DNA of 64,000 bases from Juglans regia (GCF_001411555.2 NC_049916.1:5022001-5086000), one strand, 5' to 3'. Positions 48,300 to 61,330 are shown, numbered from the stretch's first letter. Numbers and translations: made by a program. Notes: generated by a model not told the origin, from the sequence alone.

Positions 48300-49362
48300 G
48301 ATCGGGAGATGCAAACCCCTATGCAAACCAATTTTTACCTAATAAGCCCATTAAATCTACTACGTTGGTATATGCAAATATACTTTTTTCTATACCAGGC
48401 TACCATGTTGGGAGAAAAACTATTCACCATCCATACATTACTTTCACTTCTTTCTCTCTCATCACATTCACCATTAGGGGTGAAAACTGATCCCTTCGAC
48501 CCGATTTTTGGGCAAAACCAATGCCGACTGATGCTTCATTTTTAGGAGAGAAGACCAGTCGAAACCGGTCGATGGAGAGGAGAAACACCGGTCATCTCGA
48601 CACCAGCGAGCTTCTTCTGAGAGAGTAGAGAGAGAGAGAGAGAGAGGAGATAAGAACTAAGATCAGAGAAGAAGTGAGGAAGAAGACGACCTAATTTCGA
48701 AACGACGCTATTTGGTTTAACGTTGTTTGGTTTAAACCAAACGACGTCATTCTACTTAATTTTTTTTTAATACGTTATGAATAAAATGACATCGTTTGGT
48801 TTAATACCAAATGATGTCGTTTCAATTTTGTTTAAAACACAATTACAAGTTTAAAACGGCGTCGTTCCACTTACTCATCGGCGAGCTTCTTTTGAGTACA
48901 TAATATAAATATATATATATATAATTTCTTTAATCGGCCGGTTCAGCGGTTTGAATCAGCCGATATCGATTTTCTCTATTTTCTGCCGCACGCTGACCGA
49001 TTCTCGACCGGTTTCGACCAATTCTAAACTCCGACGACCGGTCTGAGTCAGTCTAGGTCGGTTTCTCAGTTTCTTGTAGAACCCTACTCACCATCCATAT
49101 ATTTGTTGACATTCAATTATAAGACAACACAATTTGTGTATATTTGTAGAACTTATGTAATGGATTTTAATTGCAAAATATATTAAAAACAAATTAATTT
49201 TAGGAAAAAAAATTAATAATAATAAAATAATAATATTTTATAATTATTTTGACTCAAAAATGCATAATCCAATATAAAAATCTTTCTTGAATGACAAAAA
49301 CAATCTCCAAAATATATGATTTTACATTTGCATATGCCACTACCAATATTCTAACACGCATC
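48300..49362. mobile_element. Old MITE related to the 7621 element, split by a hAT-type MITE
   Basis: The right part (49110-49362) parallels 7980-8191: 'ttgtaaaatatattaaaa', 'taataataaaataataatatttta', 'cttgaatgacaaa', 'gattttacatttgcatatgc'. The left part (48300-48474) shows 'gatgcaaacccctatgcaaac' and 'caccatcc'. The terminus is degenerate. Confidence 0.5.
48475..49086. mobile_element. 612-bp hAT-type non-autonomous element
   Basis: It starts taggggtgaaaactga and its inverse end starts tagggttctacaagaaactga. It is flanked by ttcaccat (48467-48474) and ctcaccat (49087-49094), an 8-bp duplication with one mismatch, as hAT transposases make. Inside are repeated 'accggtcg' words near both ends, which may be subterminal binding sites, and several aaacgacgtcatt-like motifs at 48700-48870. 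No transposase ORF. Confidence 0.75.
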
Positions 49363-49801
49363 ATATTTATAGCGTGGCAAAGTATTCTGGTTGTAGATTA
49401 GATGAAGATGGACGCAAGTTGTTAATTGCAATTTGTTAAATGTCAACTATGAATGTTGTGCATGTCAAAAACCCAAGTGACTGTTCATAAACAAACCGGC
49501 AAAAACTCAAACAATGAGACTGTAATAATTAGCCCTATTAGAAAAAATAACGATGATTTCATAGTCATTGGGTAAACAGAAATTTTCCATTTTTTTAAAA
49601 TATAATTTTCATCTTTATCTCTTATGAAAGTGTTAAATAATGATGGGATAAGATCTTTGGAGTCTAAATAAATACAATTATTGGAATTTAAAAAACAAAA
49701 TATTTTAACCACAAAGAGATTCATAAAAATAAATCTATAAATTGACGTGACTTGATGTGGTACGTAAGATTGTAAAATGATTTTTATTGTAAAGTAGATT
49801 T

Positions 49802-50004
49802 CCCGTTTGGATTGAGAAGTGATTTCATCTCACCTCATCTCATCATTATAACTTTTCTAAATTTTCAACCAAAATATAATAAACAATTCACTTTTTTCAA
49901 ATCTCAAAATAATAATAATATTAAAAAATAATATTCTAATAATATTTTATTCAATTCATCTAAAACCATCTCATCTCATCTCTCTCAATCCAAATGGGCT
50001 CTTA
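49802..50004. mobile_element. Tourist-like MITE (atgagatgagatg family)
   Basis: It starts cccgtttggattgagaag and ends ctcaatccaaatgggctc, good inverted repeats, with aataaacaattcactttttt and ctaataatattttattcaa inside. Confidence 0.75.
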
Positions 50005-50123
50005 ACGTATTATATAAAGTCACATTAGTTTGTGGAGTTATTTTTATAGAATCTCTTTGTGGCTTTAAAAAATTTGAAGTCATAGAACATTGCAAAATTT
50101 TTTAAAGATCCTGATCCATAATG

Positions 50124-50128
<5 letters not shown>

Positions 50129-50163
<35 letters not shown>
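50129..50163. repeat. (TA)n microsatellite
   Basis: About 17 ta units. Confidence 0.95.
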
Positions 50164-50167
<4 letters not shown>

Positions 50168-52552
50168 CTAGTAGTGGTTTATCATTTGCCTAATTGAAAG
50201 AAAAAACAAAATTCTTGAAAATAATAAGTCCAAACAGCAAATAAAGTATGACTCCTTACATGCTGCTTACATGCAGCACATAATTTTGAATAATTGAATT
50301 AGTTACTTCACAATCATCAAGATTGAAAGAGTACATACGATTGATTAGTAAATAGCCTAATGCATAGGAGCATAAAACCTAATATAAGTAAACATCTATG
50401 AATTTTCATATTTCTCTATTTTAATAAGAAGAGTTTGTTCCAACTGCAGTATCTCCAAATATTTTCTTTGAGTTGATCATCTGTACATGAAAGATCAATC
50501 ACGATCACGTAGCCTGCCCCGGGTTGCCGATCCCGTCAACCATATTTCACAGAAGATGTAGTGAGCTCCTATGAAGTAAATCCACCCTCCATGTTCCTGC
50601 TCACACATTCTTTCATCATTAAAGTAAATCTCTTATATTTAGGAAATCCCAAAAATATTATAATTGTAGAAATCATTTTTTTCTAAATAATTTTAGTTAA
50701 TTAAGAATATTATGAGAATTAAATTATGTTAAAAATTCTAATTATTTTTATGATTTTACTTTCTTAAAAATATTTAACAAAACTTAATCATTTATTTATT
50801 GATGAAATATTAGTATTTTATAAATTAAAGTTGATTTTAAATGTATGATATGATATTTATATTTTAATTATCTATTTTAAGTGAGTTTATTTTCTGTGTT
50901 TTAACCTCCACCATTGGATCAAATCTAGAGACTCAATATGAAGGATTGAGATTTAAAGCCCTACACCCTAACTTTTTCCTCTTCCCTCTCTCTCCTCACT
51001 CCCTCTAGCCATACACCCCTCTCCCTCTCGATCTCTCTTCTCCTCAGCTCCTCCCAACACCGCCGTTGATGCGTCACCACCAAGCCTAGTCACTGGCGAG
51101 ATGCCAATCTCCTCCCACAAACCTCTCTCTCTCTCTCTCCCCGCTACAGGTCGAAGCTCGTAACCCTCTCTCTTCCTCTCCCTTTGATTTCCCTCCACCG
51201 CGCCGTCGTGAGTAGCTCCTCCCACGAGCTTCGATGACCACATCTTCCCCATGACGCAGCTTCCCGATCTGCCTCCCTCTCTCACGAAGTTTTTCTCTAT
51301 CTCACAGGTTCTTGCCATCGCACGACCTAGATCCGCCGCCTCAGCCCACGACACTACCACCAACCCTCCACGGCACCTCCCCGACTCCTTTACACCCAAC
51401 CAGGCCTCTATCTCTCCCTTGCTCTGTTGTGTGGTGATTTACGATGATTTTGTAATTTTGTACAATTACAGTGATTTTGTGATTGGCAATGACAACTATG
51501 ATTTTGTGATGATTTACGGTGAGCCTATACTTAGGTTGCTGTGAGGAAGATAATTGTTATGAGAATGTAGATAGGGACATAAGTGGAAGAAGAAAGTGTC
51601 AAACAAAGCCGCTATTCATTCTGTTCATTTGGTTATAGCAGCTTTTAAGATACAAGGGTCTATATATAGCGTTATTGGCATTAATCAATGTCACAATATT
51701 AATAACTTAATTTAGCTTGTGCAGTTATCCGTAATAATATGCAACCAGATTTCCTCTGTCCAGATCCAGCCTGCGGCATTTAAACGTGTACATGTGTGTA
51801 TATATTTAGGAATTTCACATTTGATTGTCATGAAATAAATACATAAAATGCATCCCATGATTTTTATGGAGCATCTAATATTTTCCAATAAATTCATATA
51901 AATAATAATAAATATTATATGAACTATTTTATGTCTATATCTTTCTCAATCTAGACCTTAGAGTCTGAATAAAAACTCTAAAAAAATTTATTTATATGTA
52001 CTTTTGTTTATATTATATGACCTTGAGCTACAATTATTGAACAGTACACTGTAGATGAAGTCACTGATTTATTATTAATGGGTTATGCCATTAACTATTG
52101 TGTATGTTTATAGATAAAATGATAATGTATCAAAATTTGAAAAAAGAATAGAAAAGTACAATTTGCACCCTCAAATATTAAAGGTTCTATACTTTATACC
52201 ACACAACTACAAAAACTGACACATTGCATCTTCAAAATACCAAAAAATGACATTATGCTCTCTAGTTGAACAATGGCAACTTAGATCAAAGAGAACTAGG
52301 CGACGTTGAACAGTACTTATCATTAGATCTTAATGAAGATTGAAGAGTATCAGCCTTTCATAGGTTGTGGGTGTAGTGTGTTAATATAATAGTTTATAGT
52401 GCAAAGTGTAAAATCCTTAGTTTGAAGGTGCAAAATGTAATTTTCTCAAAAAAAAAAAAAAACAGAACAAAGAAAGTAAGCAAAAAAACCATGCTCGAAA
52501 TCATCAGGAGAAATGTACAACAACATACCTACAAATCTTCACAAAATATAAG
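50164..52552. other. Intergenic; CT-rich leader-like stretch at 50970-51400
   Basis: The 50970-51400 stretch is GC- and CT-rich with open frames on both strands (for example 51251-51544 plus and 50968-51399 minus), resembling a captured gene 5' region. I recognise no protein. A degenerate 'gattttgt' repeat follows at 51430-51530. The rest is AT-rich. Confidence 0.3.
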
Positions 52553-53110
52553 TTGATTACCCTTTTGGGTGGATTTGGGACTTTCCTAATCAGTCTTCAT
52601 ATTCTTAGTTTCTTACGGTCATTTTCCATTTTCAACTTTCAGGCCTATGAAACCACTCTTTTATTGTTCAATATCATACACTGCTCAAGACTGCTCCAAA
52701 GGATGGCACTCCCACCCAATCTGTCAAAACCAAAATTGGCACGACACCAGCTCAGTGCTTCCCTGCTTTTGGTCCATGAACTCCTGGAGTACTTTTGTCA
52801 ACAAGACCTTGAAGCAGCTGATGGTCATTTTACTCCTGTCTAAGTTCTGGCCATTCGAATTCAAAGCATAGCTTCTTTGATGTTCTATCAAATGCATCGA
52901 AATGAACCTACTTTGCATAAACCAATCAAAGCATCCCCTAAATGCAACACATCTTCAAGTAAGATTTTTCACTTCAGGGGACAAGATGATATGCTTTGTT
53001 CTCAGTTTCAAAGACTGACCTATACAATAAAAGTTACTGAAGCACTCAAAACAACAGAACTAATGTATGGTGCGTTTCTTAATAATCTAGAGGCCCGACG
53101 TTTAGAGTAG
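52553..53110 (+). other. Unrecognised open frames, possible gene relic
   Basis: Two plus-strand frames are open here: 52553-52843 (96 codons) and 52877-53110 (77 codons, ending LNNLEARRLE). Composition looks more coding-like than the surroundings. I recognise neither product. They might be parts of one decayed gene or retrocopy with a frameshift between them. There is no exon structure I can defend. Confidence 0.2.
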
Positions 53111-54775
53111 ATTTCGCTTGACAACTGTAGAAAAAAACTACCCTGAAACTATGAGAGCAACCGGCTATTGGGTTATTGTAGGACGCTAAAATTACAAACT
53201 AATGATGATAAAAGAAAGCTCTCAATGCATCATATAGTCACGACCATCGCATCTCACATCCAATAGAACCAGCCTTTTAATCGAGAATCATTTACACCAT
53301 TCATTGTGATCCACAACGATCTAACATTACAAACTGGATCAGATTCATTTTCAAGTACATATAAAAACCGATGTGAATATTGATGACTCTATTTAGCTTT
53401 TCTTTAATATTGTAGCTCTGTAACAACATGGATAGAACTATCAGACACTTATACCAGTGTGTCACAAGAATTAATTCAGAAGACAATGTAAAATTTGAAA
53501 AAATGTATAGCAAGTCCAAACCTTATTTATCACTTAACTCATTGGTTTCTGTCAGTTGTTGTGTCCTGCATTGGTATATAGAAATTATAAGTAGCCCACA
53601 ATAATGATAAAAATTACAAAAGCTAGTTAAATTAACATTGACCAGCCAGTTCTGCTGAATCAAATGTGTACCAAATCTAAAAGTATTGAAAAATAAATCA
53701 ATCTATGATTCTAAAATGGAAGTTGGATAGACTTTGCTGGAAATGATTCAGTATAGGGCATCAGGCTTGAGAAGTTTGGAAGGAAAGCAACTGACAATGC
53801 AAGGGAATGACCTCATGTGGAGAGAGATTGGAAAAAAGAAATTATAAACTGAATAAAACAATGCAAGGTCTGAAAATGCATAGAAGAGCTCAGAAGAATG
53901 TAATCAACAGAAAAATAGGGCAGTGATTCTTTCATGCTTGTGATGTTGTACAATGAGGCTCTGGAAGAATGAAAGAGGACCATTGCTCAAGTGAAGCATG
54001 ATGAGAGTCACTTCTTTGGAAAATGATAGGGTAGCAAAAGCTAAAAAATTGCTTTAGGGAGGTCTAAGATTTAGATTTAGAACACGTCACAGATTGCGGA
54101 GGAACAATCCATGTCTAGGAGCCCAACTAATAAAACTTCACCCAGAATTTCCTGAAGTCCTTTTCCGCTATGCGTCGATGTCATTGGCACTCAACTTTAG
54201 CCAAAAGGCTAAGAAAGGTATAATTAGTGGTTAATCACCAATCAACAATGTGATTGCCTTCCTAAATGGACCAGAACATGGATGAAATTTAGAAAACAAA
54301 AATAGAGTCAGTTAATGGTATATTAAAAAAAATAGAGGTTAGGATATATAAGTATTGCTTTTAGAGTATTTCTGACAGAAAAATTCTTGCCTAAAGAATG
54401 AAGTCACAGGCTAACTTAAAAAGTATCAGCTCAATAGGCTTGCATTCTGTGACCTTCAGTTCTGGCTTTCATTCTGAGACCTTCAGTTCTATGGAGAAAC
54501 GAAACATTAAATAAGCTGTGATTTGCATTTTCAACATTGTAATGCAATTATTTTTATTAAAAAATATGTGAAACATGTATTTCTACATTCTTCTTCAGAG
54601 CTAATATCTTAATTCTTTACAATTGAAAGAATTTTACACAATAATATTCAGATACTCAACATCACACAAACACACACACACAAGCAGATAAACAAACATG
54701 CATGCAAGCTTTCATAAAGTTATTTATCCTATAATTCGCAGCACATTTGGCAACACTATTCATATTAATTAAGGT
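53111..54775. other. Region downstream of the J-domain gene
   Basis: No exon is recognised. A short direct repeat 'gaccttcagttct' occurs at about 54451 and 54479. If the J-domain transcript splices at its last possible donor, a further terminal exon should lie here, but I could not find one. Confidence 0.25.
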
Positions 54776-57700
54776 TTACCATATTGGCAAATGACTGATA
54801 CCAAGCCCATTGCAGGTAAGTATCATTCCTTTAAATCTGGCAAGATATTCCTGCATCAGAAGGGTAGAATATTCCAAATAGTCACAATGCAATATCAGTG
54901 ATTATTACCAAGATGCTTACAAATAACCTAACCATGTATAAGTTGACATTTTGAGGTGCGAATATATATATATATATATGTATCTTTTTCCCATTTTCTT
55001 ACCCGCAAAGTATACTTATCAATCTCATAGATTCCAGTTAGATCATAGTCAAGTCGTTTAGCAGGATCACTCAAAACTGCAAAAGAAATTAATGGAGGTC
55101 ACTTTATATAACCTGTGGAATAATATAACTGCATGATATAAAAACCAAGGAAGTTATAAAAAACATGTAATGCTGCCTTCCACCAGCAAAAAAAGTGATG
55201 ATTATAAAGGAAAAAAATTCCTATTTGCTTTTTTTTTTCTTTTGTCTTTTTGTAACATGTAGAAATACATCCATGATGCTGAAAGCAAATCTATGGATAT
55301 TAAACTTTTATTGTAGACAATGAGATGTTGGACAACTCAACATCCTAATCAAAGATCTTGAACTCTGAAAGAATACTAGTCAAGGAACCTTAGTCTGGAT
55401 TCCTCAAATACTTGTCAATCTCTTGAAGATAGTAAAGATGCAAGATCAAGCTGATATCTAAAGGTTGAAAATGCTATGAGTGGGTCATTAGCTTAGCTTT
55501 TTTAAAGAAAAAAGCATAATAAAATCATATGCAACTAGAAATGGAAATGCAGACCTTTGGACTTGTATGCCTAAGTACATGTTTGGCAGCAGATTTTGGT
55601 TAATCTACAATAGAGTGATTTTCACTCTACAGTAAAAGTTTTTTCCCAACTTCTTCCCAAACATACAAACTTCTTGTTTTTCATTTCTACAATAAAACTA
55701 TATTAAAAAAAATTAACTTAAAAAAAAACTGAATGGGGTGGTGACCACACAACAGCCACCCATTCAGTTTTTTTAAATGAATTATTTTGAACTCAATAAT
55801 AATTATTTAAAAAATATTTCTCATAAATTCATTATTTAAACATATTTTTAAGGTGAGACCCACAACTTTCATTAAAACCTATAAAACTCTCATCTACTTC
55901 ATTTCTTCACAATTCATCAAAAACTTCCCAAGTTTTTAAATCCAAATATCACCCAAGTGATTAGATTATTACCTTTGTAAGCCGCATTGATCTCTTGGAA
56001 CTTTTCAGTAGCAGCACTGTCACCCTTGTGCTTATCAGGATGCCATTTCTATATGGTCCACAGAATCATGTAGATTTCTCGGTCAATGTCCCATTGAATT
56101 TAATGACAAGAACTTTTGACAATGAAGCAATGGAAAAAACACCAAGGAGCTATCAGAAGAGAGATCACTAACCAGTGCAAGCCTTAGGTAATTTAATCTG
56201 ATATTTTCTTCAGTTGCATCATAATCAACCTCCAAAACTTTGTAGTAGTCCTTCAAATAAATAAAGACCTACATCAAATATAAATATATTTATATATATA
56301 TATATATATATTATACACACACACACACACATACTACTTCTAGTTCTTGGGGTTAGTTCTACGAACCAAAACTCTGGGAAACAACTAATGTGAAGTTGTA
56401 TACATTTCTTGAGGAAAATGAAGTGCACAACTGAACTCAAGAGTCATGTTGAGTAAAATTCAAAGGGAAGTCAGTTAAGAAAACATCAATTGCTGAATGT
56501 TCAATGATAATTAGCTCCATTGAGCTAGGATTTAGGAGATGTTTGGAAACAATTTTCATCTCATCTCATCCCACCTCATTTCCTTCCCAAACATCATTCA
56601 AACACAAACACTTTCAATCTAATCATTACAACTTTTTCAAACTAATCATTACAATTTTCCTAAACTTCCAAACAAAAAATAAAAACAATTCAACTTTTTC
56701 AAATCGCAAAACAAAAATTATATTTAAAAATTATATTCTAATAATATTTTAACTATATAATATTTTTTATTAACCTTTTTCTCTCTCCTTTCCCAAAATC
56801 CAATAAATACTTAACTCAAACTATCTCACTACTATTCACAACCCATCTTACCACTACTATTCACAAAATTATCATCTCATCTCATTTTATTTCCCAAGCA
56901 TCCCCAACCAAAGGACTTTTGTTTCAATGTCTTCTGTCTCATTCCCTGAGCATCTCATTCCCCAAGCATCTTACTACTACACCAAGAACGCTACTTGCTC
57001 TATCCTTGACCACATAATTTAAATGGTTAAACCACTCCAACCTGCTTTAATGCTTTTCCAAAAGGACAAAGTATGTCACCCTTCACCCTTGGGGAGAAAA
57101 CTTGTATGGTAGAACATCTACAAAAACGACATCCTTGATTGAAAGTACCTTAGGAAGAAAAACAATCAAGCTGGTAATTGAAGTAAGGCGGGCCATCTCA
57201 GTCTAGTTCCATCAGCCCGTTTGTAAATGCTCTTCAGTATAGCTTGTTAAATACCACTTGATAATTCATCAAAACAGAGATGGAGTATATTCCACTTTCC
57301 AGTTAGTTACCAGCTAAAAAAAACCCAAAGAAACAAATAACTACAGCTTTTCCCCATTTCAGGCAGTCTCCCTTGCAGTAAATTTTACCTAGTCTTCGAT
57401 TTGCTCATGTCCTAAAAAGTTTGAAAACGCATGGTGGGAATTTGGACAGATTCATTCGAGTTGCACATTATTTATCTGAGAAAATCCAGCCATATCTGGC
57501 ACAGTACATTTTTGACAATTATTGAATACATAGCGTTTTCCTTTTTTTCCTTCAAATTATTGAATCCAGCCTTAAGTGTTGATGAGCGGAGTAGTCATGT
57601 AAACTGCAAATTAAGTTTTACTTTTTTTTACCATTACTAATCAACACCATTGTGCATCAACTAACCCAACTAAATCCTATCGAATGTCTACAAATTTCAT

Positions 57701-57990
57701 CCATTCCACATCTATACCGAAACTGTAATAAACCCAACTCTGTAATGGACAGAAGACATTGAAACAAAAGTCATTTGAAACAAAAGTCCTTTGGTTGGTT
57801 ACTCAGAAAGCTGTAGAAATGAAGACACGCATGTACAAACACACATGCTATTATTCGGCGACCGAAATCCCTCTTTCTTCTTCTGTCTTATATTTTCTTA
57901 ACTACCAAATCGAGCAACAACAACAATAACAAAAAAAAAAATCCCAGGAAATTTTGATACCTTTTGGATAGAATTATGATTGCCTTCCAT
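54776..57990 (-). CDS. Small J-domain (DnaJ/HSP40) protein
   Basis: Coding exons on the minus strand: 57961-57990, 56173-56250, 55973-56048, 55003-55076 and 54776-54850, about 110 aa. Borders are GT/AG; the exon 3/4 junction splits a codon. The start [10 protein letters not shown] is followed by a J-domain: [18 protein letters not shown] (helix I-II), the catalytic loop WHPDKHKGD with the HPD triplet, [17 protein letters not shown] (helix III-IV). The tail [18 protein letters not shown] resembles a small plant DnaJ family. J-proteins stimulate HSP70 ATPase; there is no glycine-rich or zinc domain, so it is a type III J-protein. No transit peptide is evident. A possible extra 3' exon makes the C-terminus uncertain. 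Confidence 0.9.
56283..56333. repeat. (TA)n(CA)n microsatellite in J-gene intron 1
   Basis: Alternating ta then ca tracts lie in the 1.7-kb first intron. Confidence 0.9.
56530..56908. mobile_element. Tourist-like MITE in J-gene intron 1
   Basis: It carries atgtttggaaacaattttcatctcatctcatccc at the left and catctcatctcattttatttcccaagcatcccc at the right, with an AT-rich interior of the family. It lies between coding exons 1 and 2. Confidence 0.65.
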
Positions 57991-58200
57991 CTGCTGGGTT
58001 TGTACGTGAAGATTTGTCAATCAATTTCATTTGAGAAGTAAGAAAGCACTTAGCTTGAATTAGCTGAAGATATAAATACCCTTCGGAAATCAATTGAAAT
58101 TAATTTGAATAAATTTGGAAAGAAAAATCAGGAGGAGTTTGGGCTTTTTGTGGTGGAATTTTGATGGGGAAAGAGAGACGAGTGGAGCTTTGAGTGCCAC
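57991..58200 (-). promoter_or_regulatory. Presumed J-gene 5' UTR and proximal promoter
   Basis: This lies upstream of the ATG at 57990. No clear TATA box could be assigned. Confidence 0.3.
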
Positions 58201-58479
58201 AACTCCTATCAGATTCTGTCTTTTCCTTGCTACTTTGGCTTTCTTTTCAAATTCTTTGTATTCAGAAATATTTCAGTTTTCCTTTTAAATTCTTTGGTTT
58301 TTTCAAGCCCTCATAAAAAAACAAAGGAGTTTCTTGGAGGGAAATAAAATAAAATAAAAATATCGACAAAAACAGATCAACAGCTTTTTCTTTAACGGAA
58401 ATGCCTAAAACGCGAGAATAGAGGACGGAAGAATAAAAGGTTTAAAGGAATAAAAAGATAAAAACACCCGGGATGCTTC

Positions 58480-59470
58480 CAACGAAACGGGATGAGATCA
58501 GATAAAATAAAATAAGATTAAGATAAGATAAAATAAGATAAAATATTATATAAATTTTATAAATAATAGTAAGATAGTTTGTAAATAGTAATTGAGTTAA
58601 GAATTTATTAAATTTTGAAAAAAAAAATTAAATAAAAAATATTATAAAATTAAAATATTATTTTTATTTTGAAAAGTTATATTAATTAGTTTGAAAATGT
58701 TGTAATGATTAGGACTGATTTGTTTATACAAAAATTCTCAATTCATCTAATCTCATCTCATATAGGACTGTAAACAAGTCTAACCGAGTCGATCTTTAGC
58801 TTGCGACAAGACTTAAAAGATAGCATATATATGAAATTATTAAATTTTAATACATATACATAAAAAGATAGCATATATCTATTTCATATATGGTTCTCAC
58901 ATACTGGTATATGAAATTATTAAATTTTATTAACTAATTATTGCACAAATTATAAAATATAGCTATCAATATATAAGCATAAGTAATTAGGTTACATATT
59001 ATATATTTAATTATAAAAATGTTATGCTTATAATAAGCTAATATATATATATATATGTATATATCAATATATAAATAAGTTTTAATTGAGTCAAATGAAT
59101 AAGTCGACTCGGACATAAACGAGCGGGCCTTAACGAACCTTAATCAAGTTGAGTTTAGTCGGTTATATGTCATTTACTAATCGAGTGAGTATCTGCTTTC
59201 ATGACCAAGTTTTTTTTTTTTTTTTCCATAAGACGAGTTCGATTCGAGTTTAACTGGGTGAGTACCGAGCTCGCTATTAAATAGATTGGTTCATTTACAA
59301 TCCTACTCTCATATAATCATTATAATCTTTTCAAATTTTTAAACAAAATACAATAAATAATTCAAGTTTTTTAGATTTTATAATAAAAATAATATTAAAA
59401 AATTTTATTTTAACAAAATCTTATTTAACTTTTAATTTTCATCTCATTTCATTTCCACAACGAAAGAAGA
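58480..59470. mobile_element. Tourist-like MITE split by a hAT-type MITE
   Basis: The left half (58480-58762) has aacgggatgagatcagataaaataa and ttctcaattcatctaatctcatctca. The right half (59314-59470) resumes with ataatcattataatcttttca and ends tctcatttcatttcc. Removing 58763-59313 restores the usual family order. Confidence 0.65.
58763..59305. mobile_element. 543-bp hAT-type MITE nested in the Tourist MITE
   Basis: Ends taggactgtaaac and (inverse) taggattgtaaat are inverted repeats. Flanks atctcata (58755-58762) and ctctcata (59306-59313) form an 8-bp duplication with one mismatch. The interior has a TA run and no ORF. hAT transposases produce such duplications. Confidence 0.75.
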
Positions 59471-59795
59471 CCCAAAAAATAACTAAAAGTTAGTTATTAA
59501 AAAAAAAATTTTAAAAAAATATCTAAACTAATCGATCTTAACCTTGAAAATTGAAAAAAAAAATCAATTCTCAACTCCACAATAAAAAATAAAAAAATAG
59601 ATGTTAACATGCTTTATATAGACTCTGCAACTTCACTTAGAAAAGTCAAAAGTCACAATAAAATGTCAAAAAAGACTTTGTAATCTATCTGTCAAAAAAA
59701 TTCAGAACATCTCAAGAACTCCCATTTTATATCTGAAATTTACAAATTTTATTTCATCTCTTTTGTACTCTAGATTCCAGTCTCTAATCTCTGCC

Positions 59796-60005
59796 CTGTT
59801 TGGATTGAGAAATGTCTCTACTCATCTCATCTCATCATTACAACTTTTTCAAATTTTCACATAAAATATAATAAACAATTCAATTTATTCAAAATCTCAA
59901 AACAATAATAATATTTAAAAATAATATTCTAACAATATTTTATTCAACTCATTTAAAACTATCTCATCTCATCTCATCTCAACTCACTATCCAAACGGCA
60001 GCTAA
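59796..60005. mobile_element. Tourist-like MITE (atgagatgagatg family)
   Basis: It starts ctgccctgtttggattgag; the inverse of its end reads ctgccgtttggatagtgag. The interior has aataaacaattcaatttattc and ctaacaatattttattcaa. Confidence 0.75.
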
Positions 60006-60486
60006 ACTCTCTTGCATCCATCTTGTTCGTATTTGGCACTGGCAGCCTCTCCCATTGTTGCATCGCACTTGCAGACGTTGAGCGACATCTCTGTTGTGCT
60101 ATGGTCGACCAAGGTAAAGGTAAAGCTCAACAATCTCTATTATATATACAGTAAAATTTTGTGGCAATAAAACAATCACGTGACTTGTCTTCTAGTCTCT
60201 AGAACATCCTTTGTTTTCTTTTTTTTTTTGTCTTCTTCTTCAAGACTTCAACCGACCACGATGACCAAAGGTTTCACAATTGAATTCCCATGTCCCATGC
60301 CACGTATTCCTTGGCTTTTTTTTTTTTTTCAAATTTTGTCTTTTTTTCAACTTCTACAATGTATAATTTATTTCTTGATTTTGAAAATTAATATTAATAT
60401 ATTTTATTTTATTGTGTAGATTAACAATTTTATATAAAAGTGGTGCTCATTTGTTATACAAAAGTGAAGCCCATTTCCTAAGAAAA
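60006..60486. other. Intergenic spacer
   Basis: Poly(T) runs and no recognised gene. Confidence 0.25.
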
Positions 60487-61020
60487 AACACTATAGACAA
60501 AGGAATCCCACAAATAGATCCTACACAATGATGTGACACACTTGTCTCCTCTATTTATTTTTCTCTTTTTTTCTCCCCTCCCCCTGTGCTGCCACACCTG
60601 CCCTCTTCCCGTGCCCTCTCTTTGTGTCTGCCATGGTGGTTGGGAACCACCTCAGGGTGGGCAGAAGACACCGACAATCCAAGCGACACCACCTGCCTGA
60701 AGCTCAAGGCAGCTTGTCGTGTACATTAGTGGTCGGGGATCACATTTCGCACACTATATGTGTGATGACCGCGCGCCGCTAGGTGGCTGGGGTGGCGAGA
60801 TTTGAGTCGATAGCTTGTCCTTTGGCTGTCTGTGGTGGTCGAGAACCACCCTGAGAGGGCAGACAACACCAGGGAGGAGGGAAAGTGGGAGGAAAATGGG
60901 GGAGAAAGAGAGAGGGAAATGGGGAGGAGGGGAGGCACAAGGGGAGAGAGAGAGAGAAAAGAAGAAGAAGAAGAAGAAGAAAAAAAAAATGGAGACGTGG
61001 CACACTAGCAGCTCTCTTTG
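60487..61020. mobile_element. Fold-back GC-rich element, copy A
   Basis: It begins 'aacactatagacaaaggaatcc' and ends near 'acgtggcacactagcagc'. The inside contains ggttgggaaccacctcagggtgggcagaagac and a similar ggtcgagaaccaccctgagagggcagacaac further on, CT-rich on the left and GA-rich on the right, so the arms are imperfectly inverse. Copy B lies about 1.05 kb downstream in the same orientation. No transposase. Confidence 0.6.
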
Positions 61021-61214
61021 CTAAATCAGGTTCTATGAGAATGAGATATTAGAAGAAATTGAATATAAAAATTTTATTAGCAATTGTGCATCTCAACAAA
61101 CAAGAAGTATACTTTTTAAATAAAAATATACTTTGATACAAGAAAAAGCTCACATTTTAACTTACCGCCTTACACATGAAAATCTATTGAGTCGGCCCTC
61201 ATCTCATTTGTGTA

Positions 61215-61330
61215 ACCAAACGAGACCATCTGAAAGTGTTCGCATTTGCATGATATTTAGAAAGGAAATGGGTTAGGATGATATGAGATGAGATTGAATG
61301 AGATGAAAATTATTTCAAAACATCCCTCGT
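61215..61330. mobile_element. Tourist-like MITE, short fragment
   Basis: It has ggttaggatgatatgagatgagattgaatgagatg and aaaacatccctcg. It lies between the two fold-back copies. Confidence 0.45.

Noticed and set aside
51251..51544. 97-codon open frame that might be a gene start
   Set aside because: An equally long frame is open on the other strand in the same GC-rich stretch and neither shows a known domain.
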